5,211 nucleotides of DNA. Source: Pseudomonadota bacterium. GTDB taxonomy: Bacteria > Desulfobacterota > Desulfobaccia > Desulfobaccales > 0-14-0-80-60-11. Shown piece after piece: positions 1-5,208 of this stretch. The DNA lies in assembly GCA_018897875.1 (NCBI GenBank), contig JAHIKF010000183.1:1-5211 (forward strand). The letters run 5' to 3'. The position numbers and the translations under genes were made by a program. Under the pieces are notes generated by a model. It made no database searches. It was not told the DNA's origin and saw only the letters and a list, made by a program, of their open reading frames with translations. Within the stretch, counting starts at the first letter, position 1. The number at the start of each line of letters is the position of its first letter.

Positions 1-1103
1 CCATCGGCACCCTGGCCGGCGGCATTGCCCACAATTTCAACAACCTGCTCATGAATATCATGGGCTTGACCAGATTGATCCTGGCCGGCATCGACAACGA
101 GAACCCGGCCCAGGCCGACCTGAAGCTCATCGAGCAGGAGGTGGTGAAAGGCTCGGCGCTCACCAAGCAGTTGCTGTCCCTGGGCCGGGGCGGCATCTTT
201 GCACCCAAACCCATCGACCTCAATACCCTCATAGATAAAACCGCCGGGCTGTTTTGCCGTACCCGGAGCGGGGTCACCATCACCCGGAAGCTGGCCCTGG
301 ATCTGCCCCCGGTGGAAGCGGACCCGGGTCAGCTGGAGCAGGTTATTCTCAACCTCCTGGTCAATGCCTGGCAGGCCATGTCCCGGCAGGGGGACATGAC
401 CCTGGCGAGTGAAGCCGTGACGCTGTCCGAGGCTTTCTGCGAGTCCTACAAGCGGCGGCCGGGCCGCTATGTCCACCTCAGCCTGACTGACACCGGCAAG
501 GGTATGGATGAAGCCACGCTGGCCCGGATTTTCGAACCCTTTTTCACCACCAAGGACGTGGGCCAGGGCACGGGATTGGGGCTGGCTACCGTGTATGCTA
601 TTATCAAGCACCATCGGGGCATCATCCGGGTGGACAGCCAGCCGGGCCAGGGCACGACGTTCCATATATTTCTGCCGGTGTCCGCCAAGGCGGCGGTTGC
701 CGAGCCAACCCGGGACGATGCGATCCTGCGAGGCTCAGGCACCGTTCTCCTGGTGGATGATGAGGACGGCATCAGAATGGTGGCCGGGAGGATTCTGCAG
801 CAACTGGGGTACCAAGTCCTGTCGGCCGAAAACGGTCTCCGGGCCCTGGAGATTTACCGCCAGGAGCGGGACCGCATCGATTTGGTGATCCTGGATATGC
901 TCATGCCCGGTATGGGAGGCGCCGAAACGTTTCAGGAGATGAAAGGGATCGACCCAGGGGTCCGGGTCTTGCTGTCCAGCGGCTATTCCCTGGATGGGGA
1001 AGCCCAACAGGCCATGGCGGCCGGGGCCCGGGGGTTCATTCAAAAGCCCTACCGCCTGGCGGTGCTGTCCCATAAAGTGGCGGAGATCCTCGGCACGTCC
1101 TGA
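1..1103 (+). CDS. Hybrid sensor histidine kinase with C-terminal receiver domain (5'-truncated by window edge)
   Basis: The reading frame is open from base 3, so the gene begins outside the window; the ATG at 51 lies inside the kinase core and is not the start. The dimerisation/phosphoacceptor H-box reads GTLAGGIAHNFNNLL, with the phospho-accepting His at bases 30-32. Numbering from the Met at 51, the ATPase domain follows: N-box NLLVNAWQAM (101-110), G1 box DTGKGMD (147-153), F-box IFEPFFTTK (160-168) and G2 box GQGTGLGLATVY (171-182). A linker leads to a receiver domain (about 231-348) with the acidic pair VDDED (235-239), phospho-acceptor Asp282 in LDMLMPGMGG and the conserved Lys332 in QKPY. 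It should autophosphorylate and pass phosphate to its own receiver or to a separate regulator. The sensor region is off the window, so the signal is unknown. The residue after the His is Asn rather than the usual Asp/Glu. The next gene starts 97 bp downstream. Confidence 0.95.
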   Translation, partial: IGTLAGGIAHNFNNLLMNIMGLTRLILAGIDNENPAQADLKLIEQEVVKGSALTKQLLSLGRGGIFAPKPIDLNTLIDKTAGLFCRTRSGVTITRKLALDLPPVEADPGQLEQVILNLLVNAWQAMSRQGDMTLASEAVTLSEAFCESYKRRPGRYVHLSLTDTGKGMDEATLARIFEPFFTTKDVGQGTGLGLATVYAIIKHHRGIIRVDSQPGQGTTFHIFLPVSAKAAVAEPTRDDAILRGSGTVLLVDDEDGIRMVAGRILQQLGYQVLSAENGLRALEIYRQERDRIDLVILDMLMPGMGGAETFQEMKGIDPGVRVLLSSGYSLDGEAQQAMAAGARGFIQKPYRLAVLSHKVAEILGTS

Positions 1104-1200
1104 GGCTCGCCGTCACCGGGCCAACGGTTGCGGACTTGCAACTTCCGGGATGATGATTAAGTTTAAAACCGATAAATAATCGAAGGGAGGTGCACGGTTA

Positions 1201-1662
1201 ATGTTGCCTTTTAAGAAGATACTTTGTCCTACTGACTTCAGTGAACCTGCCTTCGTTGCACTGAAACGCGCCGAGGAACTGGCCCGGCATTTTGCGGCGG
1301 AATTAATCGTGGCGCATGTCATTCCTCCGTTGCCAGGCCCCCATTTGTTCCCCGACCCGCAAGCGTCTTTCAATTTTGACGTGCCCTTGTATCAGCAGGA
1401 ACTGGCGATCAAGGCGGAGCAAATGCTCAAAGACCTGGTGTCCCATCATAAAGTGGCGACCCGGAACCTGGTGACCACCGGAGAAGCAGCCCCGGAAATC
1501 CTCCGGATCGCCCATCAGGAGCACGCCGACCTCATCGTCATTGCCTCCCACGGGCTGACGGGCTGGCGGCGGCTGGTCCATGGGTCCGTGGCCGAAAAAG
1601 TGGTGCGCCAGGCCACCTGCCCGGTCCTGAGCATCATGGCGCCACCCGAGGCGGAGCAGTGA
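1201..1662 (+). CDS. Universal stress protein, UspA family, single domain
   Basis: This is a 153-aa protein, the usual length for a single Usp domain with the Rossmann-like alpha/beta fold. It opens with FKKILCPTDFS (4-14), the first strand with the nucleotide-contacting Asp12, and ends with the ATP-binding signature ASHG (115-118), nine residues, then GS (128-129), followed by VAEKVVRQATCPVL. In the G-2x-G-9x-G(S/T) motif of ATP-binding Usp proteins the first glycine is Ala115, a common substitution, so nucleotide binding is likely but not certain. Such proteins usually act as cytoplasmic dimers in survival of starvation, oxidants or respiratory arrest; the specific role here cannot be read from sequence. 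The ATG is supported by a strong Shine-Dalgarno (GGGAGGTG, 1185-1192) eight bases upstream. An AT-rich leader (about 1150-1180) precedes it, but I could not find a convincing promoter. GAPDH begins 78 bp after its stop. Confidence 0.95.
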   Translation: MLPFKKILCPTDFSEPAFVALKRAEELARHFAAELIVAHVIPPLPGPHLFPDPQASFNFDVPLYQQELAIKAEQMLKDLVSHHKVATRNLVTTGEAAPEILRIAHQEHADLIVIASHGLTGWRRLVHGSVAEKVVRQATCPVLSIMAPPEAEQ

Positions 1663-1678
1663 GCCATCAAATGCCCGG

Positions 1679-1707
1679 TTGCGTATGGGCAGGACATGGG
1701 CCATAAT
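1679..1707 (+). promoter_or_regulatory. Predicted sigma70-type promoter of the GAPDH gene
   Basis: TTGCGT (1679-1684) and CATAAT (1702-1707) are separated by exactly 17 bases; they match 3/6 and 5/6 of the TTGACA/TATAAT consensus. Transcription would start near 1714, leaving a leader of about 27 bases with the ribosome-binding site before the ATG at 1741. It lies wholly in the 78-bp gap after the stress-protein gene, so GAPDH can probably be transcribed independently of it. This is pattern-based only; the -35 match is modest. Confidence 0.5.
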
Positions 1708-1726
1708 GGACTATTATGAACTTTGT

Positions 1727-1734
1727 GGAGGAGG
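1727..1734 (+). promoter_or_regulatory. Shine-Dalgarno that fixes the GAPDH start
   Basis: GGAGGAGG ends six bases before the ATG at 1741, ideal spacing. The frame could be extended upstream to a TTG at 1723 or an ATG at 1735, but these lie in or immediately beside this ribosome-binding site. The protein from 1741 also begins MTKVAINGMGRIGR, exactly where GAPDH proteins normally begin. The start at 1741 is therefore preferred. Confidence 0.85.
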
Positions 1735-1740
1735 ATGGTT

Positions 1741-2736
1741 ATGACCAAGGTAGCGATTAACGGCATGGGACGGATTGGGAGAGCGGCTTTCAAAATCATT
1801 ATGGACCGGCCCGAGTTGGAACTGGCGGCGGTCAACGATCTTATGGACCTGGATAACCTGGTCTACCTGCTGAATTATGACACCGTCTACGGCGTATATA
1901 AGCACCGCGTAGCCATCAGCGGTGACAAACTGGTGGTGAATGGTAAGTCCATTAAATTTCTGAGTGTTAAGGATCCGGCCCAACTGCCCTGGAAAGACCT
2001 GGGGGTGGAAATCGCCCTGGAGTGCACCGGGCTGTTCACTCAGTCCGAAGGACTGAGCAAGCATCTTACCGCCGGGGCTAAGTATGCGGTGCTGTCGGCC
2101 CCGCCCAAGGGAGGCCAGATCTGCACCATCGTCCATGGCGTCACCCAGCCGGGGGCCGAAGACCGGATGATCTCCTGCGCCTCCTGCACCACCAACTGCA
2201 TCACCCCGGTGGTTGAGATCATGGGCCGGCGGATCGGTATTAAGAAGGCGGTCATGACTACCATCCACGCCTACACCTCTTCCCAGGCCATCGTCGACGG
2301 ACCCAACAAGAAATTCCGGCGGGGCCGGGCCGGGGCGGCCAACCTGGTGCCCACTTCCACCGGGGCGGCGGTGGCCACCACCAACACCCTGCCCCAATAC
2401 AAGGGGAAATTCGACGGCGTGGCGGTGCGCTGTCCCGTGCCCTCCGGCTCCCTGGCCGACATAGTGTTCGTGACCGAGCGGCCCACCACGGTGGAAGAGA
2501 TCAACCAGATTTTTAAAGAAGAGGCCGACGGCCGCTATAAGGAAATCTTGGAATACACCGAGGACCCCATCGTCTCCTCCGATATCATCATGAACCCTCA
2601 TGCGTCCATTTTCGACCCCAGCATGACCCTGGTGGTGGACGGCGACCTGGTCAAGGTCATGAGCTGGTACGATAACGAATGGGGCTACACCAATCAGATG
2701 ATCCGGGAGGCCGTGCGCCTCGCCAAACAGGGGTAA
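1741..2736 (+). CDS. gapA: Type I glyceraldehyde-3-phosphate dehydrogenase
   Basis: This cytoplasmic enzyme of glycolysis and gluconeogenesis converts glyceraldehyde 3-phosphate, phosphate and NAD(P)+ reversibly to 1,3-bisphosphoglycerate. The 331-aa length is standard. The N-terminal Rossmann domain has the dinucleotide loop NGMGRIGR (7-14) and the ribose-contact region VNDLMD (31-36). The catalytic domain has the hallmark SCTTNC with nucleophile Cys149 and the base His176 in TTIHAYT, followed by TSTGAA (206-210 region) and the phosphate-binding Arg230 in VAVRCPVPSGS. The C-terminal WYDNEWGY (309-316) is intact. The usual ESTG turn reads ECTG (94-97). Residues 186-188 are Asp-Gly-Pro, not the Ala-Ser pair of NADP-adapted plant-type enzymes, which leans towards NAD use, but cofactor preference is an inference. 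No frameshift or missing catalytic residue is seen. The gene appears to have its own promoter and is followed by a GC-rich hairpin, so it may be monocistronic. Confidence 0.98.
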   Translation: MTKVAINGMGRIGRAAFKIIMDRPELELAAVNDLMDLDNLVYLLNYDTVYGVYKHRVAISGDKLVVNGKSIKFLSVKDPAQLPWKDLGVEIALECTGLFTQSEGLSKHLTAGAKYAVLSAPPKGGQICTIVHGVTQPGAEDRMISCASCTTNCITPVVEIMGRRIGIKKAVMTTIHAYTSSQAIVDGPNKKFRRGRAGAANLVPTSTGAAVATTNTLPQYKGKFDGVAVRCPVPSGSLADIVFVTERPTTVEEINQIFKEEADGRYKEILEYTEDPIVSSDIIMNPHASIFDPSMTLVVDGDLVKVMSWYDNEWGYTNQMIREAVRLAKQG

Positions 2737-2741
2737 GCCGC

Positions 2742-2762
2742 GGCCGGGGTCTGGCCCCGGCC
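2742..2762 (+). terminator. GC-rich stem-loop just after GAPDH, possible terminator or 3'-end stabiliser
   Basis: GGCCGGGG (2742-2749) and CCCCGGCC (2755-2762) form a perfect 8-bp stem with a 5-base loop, five bases after the GAPDH stop codon. The position and all-GC stem fit a transcript 3' end. No T-run follows (the next bases are TATCGCC), so it is not a textbook intrinsic terminator; it may act with Rho or protect the mRNA end. Confidence 0.45.
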
Positions 2763-2785
2763 TATCGCCTCAACTTCCCCCACCC

Positions 2786-2901
2786 CGCCGGCGAGGGGGA
2801 GGCGGGCGGCGGGAGAGGAAACCCCTTGAGGTTTACAGGACGTCACCACGGCACGCCTGGTCCCGGGAGCCGCGAGGAGGTTCGAACGCCGCCGGCGAGG
2901 G
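2786..2901. repeat. Short direct repeat pair (12 bp) within the intergenic region
   Basis: CGCCGGCGAGGG occurs at 2786-2797 and again at 2890-2901. Both copies lie in GC-rich, hairpin-prone surroundings and contain the palindrome CGCCGGCG. The pair may mark two copies of a small intergenic element. In such GC-rich DNA a 12-bp coincidence is possible. Confidence 0.35.
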
Positions 2902-2907
2902 ACCTCC
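2876..2907. repeat. Inverted repeat in the intergenic region
   Basis: GGAGGT (2876-2881) is complemented by ACCTCC (2902-2907) around a 20-base interior that includes the self-complementary CGCCGGCG. The pairing can be extended imperfectly by CCCGG (2862-2866) and CCGGG (2913-2917), giving a long interrupted cruciform or RNA hairpin. Its function is unknown; a multicopy palindromic intergenic element and mRNA structure are both possible. Confidence 0.4.
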
Positions 2908-2935
2908 GGCATCCGGGCCCGGGCGCCGGGGCTCA

Positions 2936-2968
2936 GGAAAACCCTCTTTACCCGCCAGGAGGTTTTCC
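2936..2968 (+). repeat. Inverted repeat upstream of the baeRF gene
   Basis: GGAAAACC (2936-2943) and GGTTTTCC (2961-2968) are perfect 8-bp complements separated by 17 bases, and end 48 bases before the ATG at 3017. They could be an operator for an unknown regulator, an RNA hairpin in the leader, or a weak terminator (TTTT lies inside the right arm, not after it). It stands out because it is A/T-containing in a GC-rich gap. Confidence 0.4.
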
Positions 2969-3016
2969 ATCGTTTGCGCTCCCTGGACCCCAAACTTCTT
3001 ATGGAAGGAAGGTAAT

Positions 3017-4168
3017 ATGAAAATATTCACCCGAGATGAGCTGAGAACTCTCACCGCCGCGGCCCAGGCGCCGTGCGTGTCTATCTATATGCCCACCCAC
3101 CGCCTGCCCACGGAAAATCAGCAAGATCGCACCCGGCTGAAGAATCTGATCCGCCAGGCCCAGGAATCCCTCCAGGCCTATGGCTTGCGCCCGGCGGAGG
3201 CGGAGTCTTTGCTGGAACCGGTCACCAAACTGCTGGAGGCCATCCCTTTCTGGAAAGACAAGCGGGACGGCCTGGCTCTGTTCATCTCTCCCGGCATGTT
3301 TCGCCGATACCAGTTGCCCACCGCGTTCGAGCCCCTGGTGGTGGTGGCCCACCGTTTCCACCTCAAGCCGCTCCTGGGCTTCCTGGGCGGCAATGAGTTC
3401 TTCGTCCTGGCCCTGAGCCAAAATGCGGTCAGGTTCTTCGAGGGGTCGCGTTTCGGCCTCAGCGCCATCGACGATCTGGAGGGGGTGCCCAAAAGCCTGG
3501 CCGACGCCCTGCAATACGATGAACTGATAAAGCAGCAGCAATTCCGCACCGGCATCGGGGTGGGCGGCGCCCGGGGAGAGCGGGCCGCCATGTTTCACGG
3601 CCAGAGCGCCGATGATGCGAAAGATAATATATTGCGGTACTTCCGCCAGATTGACCAGGGGCTGCAAGACTTCCTGCGGGAGGAACAGGCCCCCCTGGTC
3701 CTGGCCGGGGTGGAGTATCTGCTGCCCATCTACAAGGAGGCCAACACCTATCAGCACCTGCTGGGCGAGGGGATCACCGGCAATCCCGAAGGGGTGAGTC
3801 CCGATGACCTCCAACGGCAGGCCTGGGCCCTGGTGGAGCCGCACTTTCGGCAGGAGCAGGAGAAGGCCGCGGCCCGCTTTCGGCAACTGGCCGGTACCGG
3901 TAAAACTTCCCAGGACCCAAGGGAGATCGTGCCCGCGGCCTACCACGGCCGGGTGGAGTGCCTGTTCGTGGCGGTGGGCCGCCAGCAATGGGGAGACTAC
4001 GACCCGGGCGCCAACGAGGTCGTCGTCCACCCGGAAGCCCAGCCCGGCAGCTTCGATCTCCTGGACCTGGCTGCCACCCAAACCCTGCTGCACGGCGGGG
4101 CGGTCTTTGCCGTCGACCCCGCCGAGGTGCCGGGAGAGGCGCTCCTGGCGGCGATCTTGCGCTATTAA
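3017..4168 (+). CDS. baeRF-superfamily protein (bacterial archaeo-eukaryotic release factor-like), uncharacterised
   Basis: A 383-aa soluble protein with no signal peptide or membrane segment. I recognise the pattern of a widespread uncharacterised bacterial family placed in the baeRF superfamily, bacterial relatives of eRF1/Pelota; I think family 3 or 7, but the number is from memory. Landmarks are PCVSIYMPTHR (19-29), RLKNLIRQAQ (40-49), DGLALFISPG (84-93), RFHLKPLL (113-120), LALSQNAVRFFEG (131-143), MFHGQSADD (192-200), APLVLAGVEYLLPIYKEANTY (225-245), GRVECLFVAVGRQQWG (311-326) and DLLDLAATQTLLHGGAVFAV (347-366). The last part would be the eRF1 domain-3/L7Ae-like end. No canonical GGQ is present; HGQ at 194-196 follows a glycine-rich loop. 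A role at the ribosome or in RNA cleavage is an inference from the superfamily; no substrate is known. The ATG follows GGAAGGAAGG (3003-3012). The length looks complete. A 391-residue opposite-strand reading frame covering the gene is a coding shadow. Confidence 0.85.
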   Translation: MKIFTRDELRTLTAAAQAPCVSIYMPTHRLPTENQQDRTRLKNLIRQAQESLQAYGLRPAEAESLLEPVTKLLEAIPFWKDKRDGLALFISPGMFRRYQLPTAFEPLVVVAHRFHLKPLLGFLGGNEFFVLALSQNAVRFFEGSRFGLSAIDDLEGVPKSLADALQYDELIKQQQFRTGIGVGGARGERAAMFHGQSADDAKDNILRYFRQIDQGLQDFLREEQAPLVLAGVEYLLPIYKEANTYQHLLGEGITGNPEGVSPDDLQRQAWALVEPHFRQEQEKAAARFRQLAGTGKTSQDPREIVPAAYHGRVECLFVAVGRQQWGDYDPGANEVVVHPEAQPGSFDLLDLAATQTLLHGGAVFAVDPAEVPGEALLAAILRY

Positions 4169-4196
4169 GGCCAAAGCGGGGCTTCCCCAAGACGGC

Positions 4197-4388
4197 CGGC
4201 TGAGGGCGGGCCGGCCCGGCGGCCCTTACCAGGGTCAGTACGATTGCCGGACCCTAACGCCCTGGGGCGGGGCCATCGCCGCCTGGAGCCGGCAGGGCTG
4301 GGAGGCTTTCTGCTGCCTCGACAACGATGCCGCGGGCTACGCCGCCCGGAACGCCTTTAAGGTGCAGGCGCTAATAGGGAAAAAATGA
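4197..4388 (+). pseudogene. Decayed C-terminal fragment of a DUF72 (YecE-like) protein
   Basis: The frame read from 4197 gives RLRAGRPGGPYQGQYD, then TLTPWGGAIAAW, then FCCLDNDAAGYAARNAFKVQAL and a TGA at 4386-4388. This follows the end of DUF72 proteins, which typically run xLRxHGxGGxYxGxYs, xxLxxWAxxI, and finally vYvYFNNDxxGyAxxNAxxL. Only about 63 residues of a protein normally around 240 are left; there is no start codon or ribosome-binding site at its beginning, and the N-terminal barrel is missing. The frame continues upstream only as an out-of-frame shadow of the baeRF gene, which ends at 4168. Substitutions such as CCLDND for YFNND and RAGR for RxHG look like drift. The match is from memory of the family, so a search is needed; a chance GC-rich reading frame is the alternative. 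Confidence 0.65.
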
Positions 4389-4550
4389 TCGGTGTGAGGA
4401 CGCCAATTCCTTTTGGGTAAAGAGGCAGAGGAATGCACAGACCCTTTGCATAGATATCAAGAAATTATCACGACATGATGATGAGTTTTGGTAGTGGCAA
4501 ATTATTTTTTGTTCCTCATAACCCTATTTCAGCTGAGATTCAGAAATACG

Positions 4551-4579
4551 TTGACAGGAGAAAATTACTGCTCAATGAT
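4551..4579 (+). promoter_or_regulatory. Predicted sigma70 promoter of the TetR-family gene
   Basis: A perfect -35 hexamer TTGACA (4551-4556) is followed after 17 bases by AATGAT (4574-4579), a 4/6 match to TATAAT. Transcription would start near 4586, inside the palindromic operator, about 33 bases before the ATG at 4619. The region is markedly AT-richer than the flanking genes, as expected for a promoter. Confidence 0.65.
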
Positions 4580-4580
4580 T

Positions 4581-4602
4581 AAAGACCAACCGGTCTGTCT
4601 TT
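4581..4602. promoter_or_regulatory. Palindromic operator, likely autorepression site of the TetR-family regulator (NemR-box-like)
   Basis: Two 11-base arms (4581-4591 and 4592-4602) meet at a central ACCGGT and are complementary at 9 of 11 positions: outer AAAGAC/GTCTTT and inner ACC/GGT. The same element contains AGACC-N4-GGTCT (4583-4587 and 4592-4596), resembling the NemR box that I recall as TAGACC-N4-GGTCTA. It starts one base after the -10 box and covers the expected transcription start, so a bound dimer would block initiation. Because GTCTTTTT follows, the RNA could also form a weak terminator-like hairpin, but its position directly between promoter and start codon favours an operator. 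Confidence 0.7.
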
Positions 4603-4618
4603 TTGGGAGTCTTGAAGT

Positions 4619-5203
4619 ATGACGCTCAAAGAAAAAATTATTCATGAGTCCCTGCGGCAATTTTCCACCAAGGGCTTCATGAGCACCTCCATCAATGACA
4701 TCCTGGAAGCGGTGGGGGCCTCCAAGGGGGGACTGTACAATCATTTCAAGAGCAAAGAAGACCTTTTCCTGGCATCCTTGAGCGAAGCCCGGAAGATCTG
4801 GCGCCAGAGAAATTTGGCCGGTTTGCACCAGTTGGAGCGACCCCTGGACAAGATTAGGAAGCTCCTGGAAAACTACCGGGATAACTACCTGGCCGACTCG
4901 GAAAACTTTCCCGGCGGCTGCATTTTTGTCAATCTGGCGGTGGAATTGAACGACCAGCAGCCGCACCTGGCCCGGGAGGTGAACGAAGGCTTTGAGAGGT
5001 TCAAGGGCATGATCCAGCGTCTGCTGGACCAGGAAAAGGCCGCCGGCAGACTGAAGGATGGCATTGATACGGGCCTGGTGGCCGAGATGATCTTCTCGGG
5101 CATTGTGGGCACCTGTGTCACCTACACCTCTGACAAGTCCAGGGAGCATCTGGATCACAACATCAAGGCCATTATCAATTACTTAAGCATGGTCAGCACC
5201 TAA
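4619..5203 (+). CDS. TetR/AcrR-family transcriptional regulator, NemR-like
   Basis: A 194-aa cytoplasmic DNA-binding repressor of typical family length. The N-terminal domain (about 5-51) has the standard helix-turn-helix: FSTKGFMSTSINDILEAVG leading to ASKGGLYNHFKSKEDLF, where SKGGLYNHF is the recognition helix and its C-terminal cap. The ligand domain has FPGGCIFVNLAVEL (97-110), which lines up with the segment of E. coli NemR around its redox-active Cys106 (SGCLTVKLSAEV as I recall it), making Cys101 the equivalent residue. Cys166 is the only other cysteine. Unlike NemR, no lysine sits at the place matching NemR Lys175, which is Val167 here. The ATG has a modest ribosome-binding site, GGGAG (4605-4609), nine bases upstream. 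It sits just after a palindromic operator and promoter, so autoregulation is likely, and it is followed by a Shine-Dalgarno for another gene that it may co-regulate. The inducer is unknown; electrophiles or oxidants are an inference. Confidence 0.93.
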   Translation: MTLKEKIIHESLRQFSTKGFMSTSINDILEAVGASKGGLYNHFKSKEDLFLASLSEARKIWRQRNLAGLHQLERPLDKIRKLLENYRDNYLADSENFPGGCIFVNLAVELNDQQPHLAREVNEGFERFKGMIQRLLDQEKAAGRLKDGIDTGLVAEMIFSGIVGTCVTYTSDKSREHLDHNIKAIINYLSMVST

Positions 5204-5208
5204 AGGAG
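5204..5208 (+). promoter_or_regulatory. Shine-Dalgarno of a gene beginning just beyond the window
   Basis: AGGAG begins immediately after the TAA stop of the TetR-family gene and is followed by AAA at the window end. This spacing fits a start codon within about ten bases outside the window, so the regulator is probably the first gene of an operon. The partner gene cannot be seen. Confidence 0.55.

Noticed and set aside
1117..1142. Possible sigma54 site (GG at 1118-1119, GC at 1130-1131, TTGC at the -12 position) and a GTTGC/GCAAC hairpin (1127-1142) upstream of the stress-protein gene
   Set aside because: The GG-N10-GC spacing is right, but the -24 element otherwise matches TGGCAC poorly and such spacing is frequent by chance in GC-rich DNA. 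The hairpin stem is only 5 bp and lacks a T-run.
1714..2601. A 295-residue minus-strand frame opposite GAPDH
   Set aside because: Coding shadow of an unmistakable GAPDH; the translation is Gly/His-rich and unlike any protein I know.
2876..2892. GGTTCGAAC resembling a tRNA T-loop (tRNA or integration-site remnant)
   Set aside because: The flanking bases do not form the 5-bp T-stem and no acceptor, D or anticodon arm can be found nearby.
2974..3002. Possible promoter TTGCGC-N17-TCTTAT before the baeRF gene
   Set aside because: Transcription would begin around 3009, inside the Shine-Dalgarno at 3003-3012, leaving the mRNA without an intact ribosome-binding site; both boxes are also weak.
2679..3020. 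A 113-residue + strand frame running from the end of GAPDH through the intergenic gap
   Set aside because: It starts inside GAPDH out of frame, is Pro/Gly/Arg-rich, and simply translates the hairpin-rich GC sequence.
2999..4174. A 391-residue open frame on the minus strand covering the whole baeRF gene
   Set aside because: It mirrors the coding gene codon by codon in GC-rich DNA, has a low-complexity composition with no recognisable motifs, and I see no ribosome-binding site. The + strand product has clear family motifs.
4475..4582. Small frame of 35 codons (MMMSFGSGKLFFVPHNPISA...) in the AT-rich region
   Set aside because: No Shine-Dalgarno before the ATG run, and it overlaps the -35 and -10 boxes of the TetR gene. 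A gene remnant or microprotein cannot be excluded but nothing supports it.
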